A program made the position numbers and the translations under genes. Of a stretch of 64,000 nt of DNA, positions 11,040 to 22,651 are shown piece after piece. The stretch's first letter is position 1, and each line of letters starts with the position of its first letter. The stretch spans positions 1,691,427 through 1,755,426 of the forward strand of contig MNCI01029492.1 of the NCBI GenBank assembly GCA_015680685.1, given 5' to 3'. The notes beneath the pieces were generated by a model. That model was not told where the DNA came from and searched no databases. It saw only the letters and a list, made by a program, of their open reading frames with translations. The stretch is from Gnetum montanum. Its lineage: Eukaryota > Streptophyta > Gnetopsida > Gnetales > Gnetaceae.

Positions 11040-12250
11040 CAGTCACATCATTTAACTCTTCATTTGAATCAGCTGCAACTCTAAAAGGTCTATAGGTCTC
11101 CCCTTCTTCATCATCATTGCTGGTATCGATGCTAAACATGTGCTGCTTGTCGTTGTCATCTGAAGATGGTACCTAAATAGGAGCTCTCCGTAGACAAAGT
11201 TTCACTTGAAATTAAGATGAAGCTAGTGGATCTTGCTGAGATGGAGCCAACTAAAAGGATGAGGAATCACCATTTCTCTTATATGTAATGGGATTGCTAG
11301 GCCTCCATTGGGATGAAGTCCCAAAGATGCTCCTCATGGCCTACTACCCAAAAGACCTAGGAGCATCATCATGATGAGAAAAACTAGGTTCAAGCTGCAT
11401 GGGATCAAGATGCTCCCCCTTTGAATCAAAATCATTTCCCAAATCATAGGCCCAAGAAATTCCAACTGCTACTAAATGTCTTAGCAGAGCAAGAAGGTCC
11501 TTCTCACTATCTAAAATGGAAGGAGTAGTGATCTCCTCAAACTACTACTCATCATAAGGAAGAGGTATGCTAGCTGTATCCATTCTCTTGTAGAGGTAAG
11601 AGAGATTCCTACCAGTCATCCCCAAAGTACAAGAAAACAACTAAAGTAGCTTCTTTAGGAAAGATCTCACCTATCCACTAATAGATTTGGACCTTCTCAA
11701 CTAAGGAGAGGCTTGGGATGGTGATGTATATCTCTTCTTCTTCTAGGACTAAGGTGGCCTAGTATGGGATCCTACTTCATTAGCATGGAAGGAGCTCCTC
11801 TTCTCTGCATATTCATTAAGACTCCTCTTACCTTTAAGTAAAGGCATCTCTATAATGGGTACACCTCTTTGATGGATCAACAAGCTAATAAGGTGAGGGT
11901 GCCCAAGGATTCTCTCCTTGGTAAACAAACTCCACATGTCACGAAAAAGTGTATGGCCTATGTTCAATGATTGTCTTGTAAGAAGGTAGTATAGAATAAA
12001 AGCTTGGATTGGTGGCAAATAGTTATAGCTTCCCCATTTTACAATGATGTTATACAATACAATGAGTGACAAAGTGGAAGCATCTAGAGACATCTTATTC
12101 CTATAAATTCTTCCTCTACCAAGAGACATAGACTTCCCAAACAATGCATCATAGAATTCATCTTGGGTAACAAAAATCACACTATTCGTAAAAATATCAT
12201 TCATGGAATGAATGGTAACCCAAAAGACATCAGCACTAGAGATTGAAGTC
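11040..12250 (-). pseudogene. Single reading frame of E5, related to plant-transposon-protein domain
   Basis: An uninterrupted core of 151 codons (12204-11749) starts MNDIFTNSVIFVTQDEFY. The same frame is open upstream to about 12250 (SSADVFWVTIHS). Downstream it runs on to about 11040 with several TAG codons, through a hydrophilic Ser/Asp/Glu-rich tail. Core features are a segment with LDASTLSLIVLYNIIV, then PPIQAFILYYLLTRQSLNIG. Both match my memory of the 'putative plant transposon protein' domain (a nonpolar helix pair around a LLPRG-like loop). It is not Gag, protease or polymerase. Function is unknown. Confidence 0.6.
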
Positions 12251-12256
12251 TTCTTA

Positions 12257-12810
12257 TGTAGATAATGATTGCTTTGATGTTGACAATGCTTGCATAATTC
12301 CCAAGAGTTTGAAGTCTTCTTATAGCCTCAAAGTTACTGAAAACACCTCAAAATTCACGCAACAGCTAACTAATGGCTAATGTAGATGTCTCCTTCGATA
12401 TTGGGACATCTCTATAAAATCAGCTTCAACTTTGTGGAGACATCTCCTTCTTGGATGGACATCTCTAAGGAGATGTCTCTAGGGAGACATCTTCTTTGGA
12501 AAGGAGACGTCTCCTATTTTTGGAAGACATCTTCTTTTGGTAGGCTTCCTTTCGACCAAAACATCTTCTATTCCTTGGAGACATCTTCTCAGCTTTTGAG
12601 CTCTTGCTTTAGCTTTCTTTTAATTCCTATAACATCATCATTTAGCTTGTATTCTTCATACTTTTCCATGCTCTCATCTTGCCCATGTAGTCTGCCCCTT
12701 GACATCTCTTTATAGATCTCATTTCTTGAGTTCTCATTCTTGCTCTACAAAATCATCACATTCTATATTCTTCATTTTCCTTAAGGTTTTGACATACCAA
12801 AAGGTCAACA
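12257..12810 (-). repeat. 5' LTR of E5, U5 half deleted
   Basis: This is a direct repeat of 10037-10602, ending TCAACA at 12810 next to the target duplication. The AGACATCTCC array is retained. It starts abruptly at about 12257, next to the reading frame, so U5 and the primer site are missing. Confidence 0.75.
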
Positions 12811-12815
12811 ATAAG

Positions 12816-13414
12816 TACCATTTATTTGTGTCTATCAAATTTGGTATTACTTAATGTTTCCAATGTTTCTTCAACTAAGGAATTTTAGGATAAGCTGCAA
12901 GCTTTATACTAAAAAAAATTCTTTAAAAAATAAGTTAATTTTAAAGAAGCAATTATATGAATGTAAAATGGTTGATGGTACAACTATTGTAGAACACTTG
13001 AATACCTTCAATACATTGGTTCATTAATTGCAATCTATTGGGATGAAAATGGATAAGGGTGATCAATGCATCACATTCCTCATCACACCTCCAAATTCAT
13101 GGGAGACATTTGTGATGGCTATAAGAAATACATCTACCAAGTTTATTTTTGATAATATTGTTGGCTAGTTGTTGTCTAAGGAAGAAAGAAGAAAAACTTC
13201 TACTCCTCAAAATGATGTATTATTTATCAAAAATTATGTAAAACAAAGTTTGTCAAAAGGCCTCAATTTAAGAATAAGCCTCAAAAATTTATAAAGAGGA
13301 TACCTAAATGCTAGAATTGTAGTAAAGTTGATCATGTAAAGAAAGACTGTAAAGCCCCTCCAAAAAAGGGCAAAGAAAGTAATGTATCAAAAAGTGATAA
13401 AGCCCCTACTGCTT
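12816..13414 (+). pseudogene. copia gag, C-terminal part with zinc knuckle
   Basis: Continues the gag frame cut at 9511: STIYLCLSNLV, then a helical segment with LYTKKNSLKNKLILKKQLYE, then VEHLNTFNTLV. These are standard copia Gag blocks. Near 13309-13350 a CCHC knuckle can be read (C-x-NC-SKVDHVKKDC), but the second residue is a stop (TGG to TAG). Further stops lie at CAG and TGG positions, and one frame shift lies before the knuckle. Downstream is a Lys-rich linker. Confidence 0.7.
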
Positions 13415-14129
13415 AAGAGGGAAATTTATATGTTGTGTCATTATTTGATAATGCTGATACATATTCATGGTATATGGATTCGGGTGCATCTCATCACTAC
13501 ACTCCACATGTTAATTAGTACAATGAGTATACATCATCTGATCTCGAAATGGTAAGATTGGGTAATGATGTTTTATGCAAAGTTATAGGCTATCAAAAGG
13601 CAAAGGTTCAAGTTAATAATGAAGCAATTAAATCAATTTCCAATGTATGTCATGTTTCAACACTTACTAAAAATCTTTTATCTTTAAGGAAATTGGATGA
13701 TGCATGACTAACTGTTATCTTTGGAGGTGGAAAATGTTTGATACTACATGGTTCATCTCTTTTGGCTTCTAGAATTAAAATAGGAAAGTTGTATAAATTA
13801 GAAGCTAAACATTAAAGTAGAAATTAAGTGCACTTGTAGCTATTTATTTAAATTCAAGTATTGATTTGTGGCATAAAAGCATGGAACATCTTGGTGAAAA
13901 AGTACTTAAAGAACTTTACAAGCAAGGTAAATTGAAGTTTTCAAAAGATTCCTTAAATTTCTGCCATCATTATCAACATGATAAAAAGAGGCATCATAGT
14001 TTTCAAAAAGTAATGCTAAATCTCTTCAAATATTAGAACTAATACATAGTGATGTATGTGAACTAATTAAAGATATTAGAACAAGTTTTCTTGGAGGTGC
14101 TATGTATTATGTTTCTTTTATTGATGATA
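13415..14129 (+). pseudogene. copia protease and start of integrase, truncated
   Basis: YMDSGASHH at 13471-13497 is the aspartic protease active site (D-S-G). The usual LLSLRKLDD block follows. The GAG-pre-integrase region has DLWHKSMEHLGEK and then the zinc motif, where the second cysteine of CxxC is replaced (CHHY). The frame goes on to HSDVCE and YYVSFIDD, the start of the integrase core. It ends at 14129 where element 3's LTR begins. Reverse transcriptase is missing from the window. Confidence 0.7.
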
Positions 14130-14879
14130 TATGAGTGGTTGGGTACTCCAACACTCTATCATACAAGTCACAAGCATTCACACATGACCAAATCGTAATC
14201 CATGGATGAACAATGTAAGTATGCTAGAAGTTGATAATCAGTTCATGATCATTGTCTTCCCACGTCAAGTTAGTGAAGTACAATTGTATGGTTTAACTCT
14301 AAGTGAGGCATATAATATTTTGATATTGTGGGCTCATGTTACTCCTAAGTGCAAACATAATGAAAGTGAGAACAAAATCTAAGTTCAAGTGATAATAGAA
14401 ATGTAATTCTATTCTATCCTATGACAGTGAGCAATCATTCCTAGCTTGTCGTACATGTCTTGGGCTCATGTAACCATTACTGGGTTACCAAGTGTTATGC
14501 TACTAGAAGAACCAAGCAATAATACTATTTGGATTACCAAATGACTACTTTTAATGCTCAAAACCAATTGTACTTATTCCACCTTACTAATGAACATGAA
14601 AAGTATTTCAAAAATGTAAAGAACTATACTAAAGTAAGCATATTAAAGAAATGAAAATTAAGCTAAGTAAAGAAATTAGCTAAACAAAACAAAGAAACTA
14701 AGTGGATGCTTGAATAGTGGTAAACAATCTTGATCTTTATTTCTGTGCATGAATTATGCCCAAGTACAAGCCACTCAAATAAAGATTCCATTCAACTATT
14801 CAACACCACACTGCGGTTATTCACTCTATCGCTAAGTGTAAACTATGAAAACAAACTACAAGAGTTTCACTAAGGTTGG
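14130..14879 (-). repeat. Element 3, 3' LTR, first segment (U5-R side)
   Basis: Begins TATGAGTGG (family TGATGAGTGG) inside copia integrase and carries the family U5 and R blocks in reverse: 'ccatggatg', 'tggattaccaa', 'aataaagattcc', 'cacactgcgg'. It stops at 14879 where a solo LTR is inserted, continues for 24 bases at 15745-15768, and resumes at 38343. The three segments add up to about 915 bp, a normal LTR length for this family. Confidence 0.7.
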
Positions 14880-15744
14880 TGATGAGTGGTGAGGTATCCC
14901 TATGCCCAACAATACAAATCGCAAGTATTCATGCACAATCCGATCAAATTTCATGGATGGGACTAGTTGTGCATCCAGATCATTATGCCTTGATCCCAGT
15001 TCGTTGTCTTCCCACTTGGACTAGTGGTAGCTTTGTCACGCATGATTTAGTCTAGAGTGAGGCATATGATGCTTGATGTTATTTGGCCCTAAGCTACTCC
15101 TAATAATAATAAAGAAATTAATTTTTTAATCTAATTAACAATGAAAAATAAAGTCTAAAGTAGCCTACATGTGATGAGTATCCATTCCTAACCTTTTGTA
15201 CATACCTTGGACATCGCGTAACTACCACTAGGATTACCAAGCATACATTACTAGGTTACCAAGTAATTACGCTCAAGCACTTGTGATTAGTCATACTCAT
15301 TCTACTTAATGATAGGAATAATAAAGAGCAATAAATGATAACATTAACTAAGGAAAATATTAAACATTAAAAGCAATAATGATAAAGCTAAGTGGATGTG
15401 GCAATGATGGAAGTAATCTTGATCTTTATTGTCAAACATGTAACATGTCCAAGTACACCACACTCGAATAAGGATGTCATATAATCACTTAACATCACAC
15501 TGTGGGCATGCACTAGAAAATAACTAACAGAACTTCTCTATGTCTACTTCTAAAATTTATATGAATTTCTCTATCTATCTCCTATCTCCCAACCATGCAT
15601 CCAAGTGTGGTATTTATAGGCTCACACGAAGGGGGCGATATGAGATACCTGACATTGGAGGTTGTGCCTTGATCTTGAATACCTGACATCACACCTTCGA
15701 TATTAGATATTCAATATTGGAGCCCTACAAAATATGACTCATCA
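14880..15744 (-). repeat. Solo LTR inserted in element 3's LTR
   Basis: Starts TGATGAGTGG and ends TCATCA, with near-identical 5-bp flanks GTTGG (14875-14879) and GGTGG (15745-15749, one mismatch). There is no primer site or polypurine tract on either side, so it is a solo LTR left by recombination between the two LTRs of a full element. U3 near 15630-15720 has decayed GATAT/GACATT modules. Confidence 0.75.
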
Positions 15745-15768
15745 GGTGGAATGAAAGTTATTCATTGG
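15745..15768 (-). repeat. Element 3 LTR, short middle segment
   Basis: This is a 24-base remnant between the solo LTR and element 2. Its last five bases (ATTGG) pair with CTTGG at 38343-38347 as the target duplication of element 2, with one mismatch. Confidence 0.6.
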
Positions 15769-16642
15769 TGATCAGCAATGAGGTACCCCTACACCTAACC
15801 ATACAAATCACTAAGCCATTTACATGTGATCTGGTCAAATTCTATGGATTTCTAGTGTTCTCATACATAGGATTCGATGTAGAAGGTGAATCTAATCATG
15901 GAACAATTATTGTCTTCCCAACTACACTTGTGAAACTCAGTTGTATGGTTAAGTGCAATTGAGGCACATGATTTTTATTATTTTACATTTTGTTCATCTA
16001 AGGTTGGTAATAGATTGAGAATAAACTAATTAACTAATTCAACTAATTTAATTACTAATAAATAATTGACTATCCTAACATAAGCATTCAATCCCACTTT
16101 CCATATACATCCTAAACATGTACAACATTACTAGGCAAATAAGCATTAAGTGCTATTAGTATTACCAAGTGTTATACATATGCTCAAAGTGGTCATACTT
16201 ATGTATGTTAGTCTATTTAGCTTAATTAATTACTTAAATTCTTTATCATTTTAGCTTAATTAATTGCTTAGTTAATGAAAATAATAAATGCATAAATAAA
16301 TCATGAAGCTAGTCCAAGTGCTACAAGGTTTACCAAAAAGCTTGTCTTTATTGTCACACACACTATGGTGCTCAAGTACAATAAAGCTCAAATAAAGATC
16401 CATACACTCCTTGACTCCTGCTGTGAGCACTTAGAAAATTATTCTATTTATTACAAAAACAAACTGCAAAAATTTTTCTAGCAACTAAAATTCTAACCCC
16501 TCATTAACACAACTGGGATGTCATATCTATAAACCTCCTAGGGTGCCACGTCGACAGCTACACATCAACATGGAAAATCCTACATTTATGGGGTTGCATC
16601 GGCTACATCTCATTAATGTAGCCAACTAAAGATACTTTATCA
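15769..16642 (-). repeat. 3' LTR of element 2
   Basis: Starts TGATCAG on the plus strand (TGATGAG with one change) and ends TTTATCA, followed by the complement of the polypurine tract (tacccccaaaac). It pairs along its length with 37482-38342, for example the shared 'ttctagtgttctcat' block. U3 near 16535-16640 carries GTCGAC/CATCAA/CATCGG modules rather than GATATC. Confidence 0.85.
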
Positions 16643-16877
16643 TACCCCCAAAACTAAATGAAAATTTATCCTCAAGTTCTTTGCAAAATTGGGAAGGTAT
16701 GGGATTATTGACTAACACACGACATAACAAAACTAACACCATGAAAATAAGTGCCTAGGTGTACTAATCAACATTGATCACAAAATTATGGTGTTCATGA
16801 TACAAAATTGAACATAAAAACATGACTAAACAAAATTGGATAACACATACTCTAACGGCTAAAGATGATTGAAAAGA

Positions 16878-19740
16878 TCAAACAGTCCCAGGCAATGGAG
16901 GTTCCAAAGGTTCCAAAGGACCTTCTCCAACTTCAAGCACATGTAGTGGTTGAGGTGGTTATGGTTGTCCTACTACAATTACCACTTCCAATGGAAGGTG
17001 AAAGGAATCCAACAATGCCTTCATCTTCTCCTCCTTACTCTGAGGATCATTCACAATCCACACAACATCGCTAATGTGGGCTGGAATGGGGATATCCCAC
17101 ATACAAGGCATTACTGGGAACAGCTCCTTCACATTGACAAACTAGGTAGTGAATTACTTGCATTGAATATTGAATGCCCTGAGTGCATTCTACAGCTCCT
17201 GGTAGTCATTCATCAATCTTGGCCAAGTTCTCAGTAATTAATCTTTGATTAATGAAATTTGCCTTGAGAACCTTGAGTTCCACATTTGCCACTACAAGCT
17301 TTTGCTTGGTGTCCTTGTGGTGCTTGAACTCTACCTCATACAAAAAATACAAGTTGGCCAATTATTTCTCCAATTCAAACCATGGCCATCCAACAATTAG
17401 CATAGCCAAATTTTCATATCGTAGATTGGCAAGCTCCACATATTGTATCATCTCCTCAATTTGCAACTCCTTCATGAAGATCTCCACCTTATTGTAGGTA
17501 TATATCCCATCAATGATGAGTTGCATACCTCTCTTCCTTACTAGAGTTGCTGGAGGGTCTCATTTACTTTTGCCTTTGCTAACTAAGTGTGTTTTTCATT
17601 AACTTCTTTCTATAGACCAATCTAATCTATATAGTGATTCTAGACTCTTTCAAATTTTAGAGCCTCTGATTTCCAAGAGGATACTACAATTATAGTCTTT
17701 TGCTAAAGAGCACAAATCTCATCCATGAAGAGTTTTCTATTTTCTATTTTCAATCTCCTCAACTCAATGTTACTCTTGCTAACTACTCCTACTATTGATG
17801 GATGAAATTTTTCATCTACTAATTTTACACATCAACATTTCACAAGCGATGATTCTTTTTGGTCAATTGTACATTCTCCTAATGGGTCTAAGCTAAGGCC
17901 TTCTAAATTTTATGCTAAGTGGCCTTTGCCAAGGATCAATATAACATCACCATTTCCATTGCACTCTCAACCTCTTTAAATCTTACATGAAGCTATCCAA
18001 GAGCTTCATCCTTTGTCAGTGCTGGGTTGAGAAAAGTAGGGTCAACAATCTAGGCTCTTAGTTTAAAAACATCCATAGCCAAGCGTTCATTTAGCTCTTT
18101 GGTTGTTTTGAGTTGCCCCTTCAAAATGATGTTCTTATTATTTACTTCCAATAGCTCTGACTAGGTTGCAACTATGTTGTCCAAAAGGTTGAAGACATCC
18201 AAAATCAATTGCCCAATTCCCCCCAATCAGTCAAGTTATTGTTCATGTCATGCTATGCTCAACTTGCTGCTTACTATCCTTGTAGACATCTGCACATCTT
18301 TAAGTACAAATACATCTGGTACAAATGCTATAGGTGCATTTAGTGTTTCAAAAATTCTATCAACAACCACCTCTGCTGCTGTCTCCTGTCGCTGGTGCTA
18401 CATCTTCAAAACTGTTACCCCTCATCCTCATCCAAATGCATTGAAAAAGTAGCAATGTTTCTAGAGATTTTGGAAAATTTTTGATGTTGCAAAAGGGATA
18501 TCATTACCTCTTGGGTGCTAGGATTCGATCTTGCGGGTAACTACATTCTTTGGGCTAAAAATATTGGTCCACCTCCCTCCATCTGGCTAATTGTTCGAGC
18601 CAATTCGTTCAAGTGACTCATTGCTGGCCAGTACATAGATGGGTTGTCACAACTCATTCCTACTTATTACTCTTACTAACTCAAGATACATTCTCAGAGT
18701 TCGCATAACCATTGAGAAGTTACAACGATGTATGGCACTATTTGCTAAGTGGGTGGTGGAGGTGGTGGTTACTGCTCCTCTTCTTGGATGACTTTTGTAA
18801 AGACTTTTTCTTTCATCATCTTCATCCAATTAGCAAATGGAGCACATTGAACTTTATCATTTGTATAGTGGGTTGTTCCTCCCTTTCAACATAGTCTTCT
18901 AATGAGGCATGGAAAGGGAAGTTCCTTCCTTCTACATTCATTCTCCTTGAAGTGCTTTTCTATCTCAAGATAGATTAGCTATGGAAGGTTGACATGGAAT
19001 CTACTACTTAGAGCAGCACACACACAGGCGAAGAAGGTAGTGATCTTGCTTGAAATCACCATTGGATTGAGGCGAAAGGCTGAAATCTTATAATAGATTC
19101 TCTCTATTAATGTAACTGCATCGAACTCCTTACAGTCAATGCCATAACACTACTGTATCCATTCTTTCTTGATGCTAGGGTCTACCTATATTGGAATCTC
19201 AATGAGAATCACCTCAATTTCTAGCAGCCTAAGTGCCTCTAAAATGGCCTACACCAAGTAGGACACTAAAAAGTTCTTAATCTTGATCGTTGAACCAGCC
19301 TGCCTATTATTCCAAAATAAGAATGTCTCTCCCATGTACTACTCCCCACTAGAAGTAATGATGGATCACATGGGAGAGGTCTTCAATTAATCTTGTACTT
19401 CTCGAGGTGCTTGCTTGAAGAAAGAGCCAAAATTCAACTCTTGGAGCACCATTTTCTAAACCTATTTTTATTTAATCTACTTGAGGTAGGCTTCTATCAA
19501 GGTCACCTCAAGGTTTTCTTATGTAGCTAGTGCCTCATCCCATTGGGATTGCTTTGTCACTACTTCTTGTTCTAGAATCTAATAGATATATTTGACTTTG
19601 GCCTCCTCCCTAAGAGTTCCCATAGCATGGGTTGCTACTTGTTGTTCTTGGGCCTATTCCTAGCCCCTTCCCATTTGTGGTCATTTGTCCCATAGTTGTG
19701 ATGGTCCTCCTTCTTGTGTGTGCTTTCCCTTTGGTGCTAT
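16878..19740 (-). pseudogene. 3' reading frame of element 2
   Basis: This is the same protein as in A and B. On the minus strand it starts at about 19740 with (M)APKGK (the ATG itself is lost; ATAG precedes CACCAAAG). The block with YMGETFLFWNNRQAG corresponds to WYLGKTYQFWHNKEEGT. Long Gln/Glu/Lys-rich coiled-coil regions follow, and it ends in a proline-rich tail (PLEPPLPGTV) at 16878. About 950 codons fit. Stops are very frequent, mostly TAG. It lies between post-pol non-coding sequence and the polypurine tract, and its function is unknown. Confidence 0.6.
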
Positions 19741-21715
19741 TTGTGCTCACAACACATCCAAGGATTAATATATATAATGTGTAACTTATAATGCTTTGAT
19801 ATCTCATCTCATCAGTTAGTTAAACTTTGGCTAAGGTTGGACCATGGTAGATTGGTTATTTTATTATTATTTTGTTAATTTTTAATTTCAAAGTATTACT
19901 AAAGCTAGTTTGAAGGGTTCAACTTTTGTAATTTTATGTTTTCATGTTGGTTTCTTTGTTAAACCTTTGTTGTAGTTAGAAACATTTAGAAACATTTTCT
20001 ATTAGAAACTTCATGTTTATGGCCCCCATAACTAAGAGCCTACATCTAGTAGCTAAAAGGTCAAAGAACGGAGTGATTTGGACAAATGGTTAGGAAGATA
20101 TGGCTTTTGGATGGTTCTAGGCTTTGAAAATAGCAAAAACTCCTCTAGTGTTTGAAAGGAAATGTGAAAAATTTGAAGTGTGGGTGCATATATATATACT
20201 ATTTTTGTGCTACATTGACAGGGTCCTATATACAAGGTCTTATATACATAGGGGGTCCATCGACGAGCACCTGTTTACGAAGGGTGTAAACAAAATTTTT
20301 CAACTTGAATTTCTAAAAAAGTACATAGAGTTTTCTCATGAAAGTGGGGTCCATGGAGTCCCAGAAAAGCCAAGAATTTTATGGAATCGTAGAAAAGAAT
20401 TGTTGAAAGCTCAAAAATTGAAAAAATTGGGTGGAGAATGTGTTCACTAATGAAATTTTTTTAAGGAGTGCACAGTTGAATGCATTAGATGGGATACACA
20501 AAGGATTGGATTAAGAAAATGTCTGAAGATCAGGTACTTAACTAACCCAACCAAAAGATATGCAAGTGGGTCCTCCCCTTAACAAGCACATGCCCTTTCT
20601 TCCCTTGCATAACCTCAACCTAACGAGTCGGTGGATCCCATAGAAGTTAAGGACAAAAACCTAGAAGGATCTACCTAAGAATTTAGGCACATCAAACCAA
20701 GACATTGAACAAGGACATGGACATCAACAATGAGGTGATTCATGGAAAGCATGGATGGATGAGAGAGAAAATGAAATAAAGTTCCTAATAAAGGTCACAT
20801 GAAGTCCCTCATGAATTTTGTGGTTAAATGACCTAATAAATTCTATCCTTAGTCTAGACCAAAACCAATCATGTTCAATGAATTCACATAACTACTCTAA
20901 GACCAGTCCATCCCCCTAAGACACAAAAGTGCTCCCACAAATCAAACACTATTCCTTATAGAGAAGAAAATAGAAGCAGGAAGTAAGAAAGGGCCTTAGT
21001 TAGAGGGCACCTTCAGGCATGGGTAACATATCTTTCTAGTCCCATAACCAGTGCTTATAGCTCATTATTTTCTCTAAGGGGTGTGCTTTGAATTCTCATC
21101 ATCATTTTTTTTATCATTTTTATTTGTGTTTTTGTTGTTTTTTCTTTTAGATGAGAACCACACCATGCAAACACTTATTCAACTTCTTATTATTGGTCAA
21201 CACAAAATGGTAAGAAATCCATAAAAACACTCATGCACCCAAGTAAGTATAAGGGTAAAAAGAGTATTATGTCACCTTGAAGTCACACCCTATTCAAACC
21301 CTTGAATACTTTCTAAGTCTAGAAACTACCAAGGTCATAAGTTAGTTAAAGTTTTACTTAATGAAAAGGGATCTCATACTTCCAAAATAAGGAAAATCAT
21401 AAAGTTTCTGAATGGGTGGATGTCATGGACTCACTACCTTCTCCATGAAAAAGAGGTCATGTCTTAGTTATCGATACCAAAATTCAAAAATAAAAACTAG
21501 ACATTAGCAATGAAAAATAATAAGTACGAACTGCCATTAACAAAAACTACCACACCACTATGTCCTATTGGAACAAAGCACTTTATTAATAGAAATTTAG
21601 AAATTCACACCCAAAAAAAAGGAAATTATACAAGAAAGTGTAAAATATTCAAGAAAAATCAAACATTCAAATGATGGTGTAAAACAAAAAATGGTGTGAA
21701 ATAGAAAAAAGTATA
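19741..21715 (-). other. Element 2 post-pol non-coding region, left part
   Basis: No convincing frame on either strand. Read on the minus strand it resembles 28354-30385 of element 1 in layout: a 'taataaagtg' block near 21575-21590 and a block near 21035-21090 matching the reverse of 29117-29165 (acaaaacacac... cacaccccttagagaaaataat). Bases 21711-21715 (GTATA) are the target duplication of element 1. Confidence 0.6.
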
Positions 21716-22507
21716 TGATGAGCCGTGATATCGCGTACATGATATTGCATCCACCATGCAATATCACGTCCTACCTCATCTTCTATAAATAAGAGGCAGC
21801 GCCCTTGGTTACAGATAGTTAGACTTATACCCTTAGCTAAATTCTTGCAGTCTTGTTATTCCAGAGTTAGAATTATTTTTGTGTCCTCGCAGTAGGAGTC
21901 ATAGAGTGAACGGATCTTTATTTGAGCAATTTGTACCTGAGCACAATTTTGTGTACGGTAATAAAGACGAACTTTATGATAAACCTTGTAGCATACAGAT
22001 TAAGCTAATTAGTAATTAATGATTGTTTAATGCTTTCCTAGTTAATTAATACCTTTCTCAACCTTCAACCCCCTTAGTTAAATACGCTAAGTAAAACTGC
22101 TTCGAGCAAGCGTGTAGCACTGGGTAACCCATGAACTATTAGCGTTTGGTAATCCCAGTAGCATTGCATTGATTCAAGATGTGTACGGCAAGTGGGAATG
22201 GATACTGGTGTTAGGAACATTTAGAACTAGTTAATGAATAGTTAATGTAAGTTAGTCACTTAGTTCTCTCTCCCTTTCCTTTATTAGCAGAAGACATAAA
22301 AAGACAAAAACCTATAAAATTCATATACCTCAAGCTTACTTAACCATACATCCGTGACAATACAAGTAAGTTTTGGAAGACAGTGATTGATTAACCCTGA
22401 GTGTTCCATTAAGGTGCATAAGCACTTAGTCCTTGGAGTTCAACTGGATCGCACGTGAAATGCTCGTATTCGTATGGTTGAGTGTAGGTGTACCTCGCCA
22501 TTCATCA
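21716..22507 (+). repeat. 5' LTR of element 1
   Basis: Starts TGATGAG and ends TCATCA, 792 bp. U3 is short (about 70 bp before the TATA box) and holds GATATC, GATATTGC and GCAATATC modules. R/U5 has the family blocks 'gtaggagtcatagagtgaac' and 'aataaagacgaac', and the final 'cgtatggttgagtgtaggtg'. Confidence 0.92.
21784..21790 (+). promoter_or_regulatory. LTR promoter TATA box, element 1
   Basis: TATAAAT within 'cttctataaataagagg', 68 bp from the LTR start. The transcript would begin about 30 bp downstream. The 3' LTR has TATAACT at the same place (30463-30469). Confidence 0.65.
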
Positions 22508-22508
22508 T

Positions 22509-22526
22509 TGGCACCGTTTCCGGGGA
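22509..22526 (+). other. Primer-binding site, tRNA-Asp type (element 1)
   Basis: TGGCACCGTTTCCGGGGA lies one base after the LTR end. It differs at two positions from the Athila/Tat primer site TGGCGCCGTTGCCGGGGA, which is complementary to the 3' end of plant tRNA-Asp (established knowledge of the family). Confidence 0.85.
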
Positions 22527-22651
22527 CTTAGTTGTTTGTGCGCTACGTAGAACATAGGAAATCATTCATATCATTGGAACGTTAGAACAAACCCTTAGGG
22601 TTAATTAAAAGAAGATAAGACAACGGTACATTGCACACCGAACAAGACAAA

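Larger units (their letters stand above)
9512..12810 (-). mobile_element. E5, minus-strand non-autonomous LTR element inserted in copia gag
   Basis: E5 is flanked by ATAAG (9507-9511 and 12811-12815) and interrupts an otherwise continuous copia gag frame, so both ends are fixed by the host. Its left LTR (9512-10602) is followed by the complement of a polypurine tract (ctcccctttttt), which shows the minus orientation. Its right LTR lacks its U5 half, because only 12257-12810 remains. The internal part is only about 1.65 kb and holds a single reading frame, with no gag, RT or integrase. The size fits a LARD/TR-type non-autonomous element with an internal deletion reaching into the 5' LTR. Confidence 0.75.
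8106..14129 (+). mobile_element. Ty1-copia element, 3' part missing, split by element E5
   Basis: A probable 5' LTR (8106-9267) is followed by an initiator-Met primer site, then gag. Gag is interrupted at 9511 by a 3.3-kb minus-strand LTR element and resumes at 12816. The zinc knuckle, protease and start of integrase follow. The integrase is cut at 14129 by the LTR of element 3. Reverse transcriptase, RNase H and the 3' LTR are not seen anywhere in the window. Confidence 0.75.
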
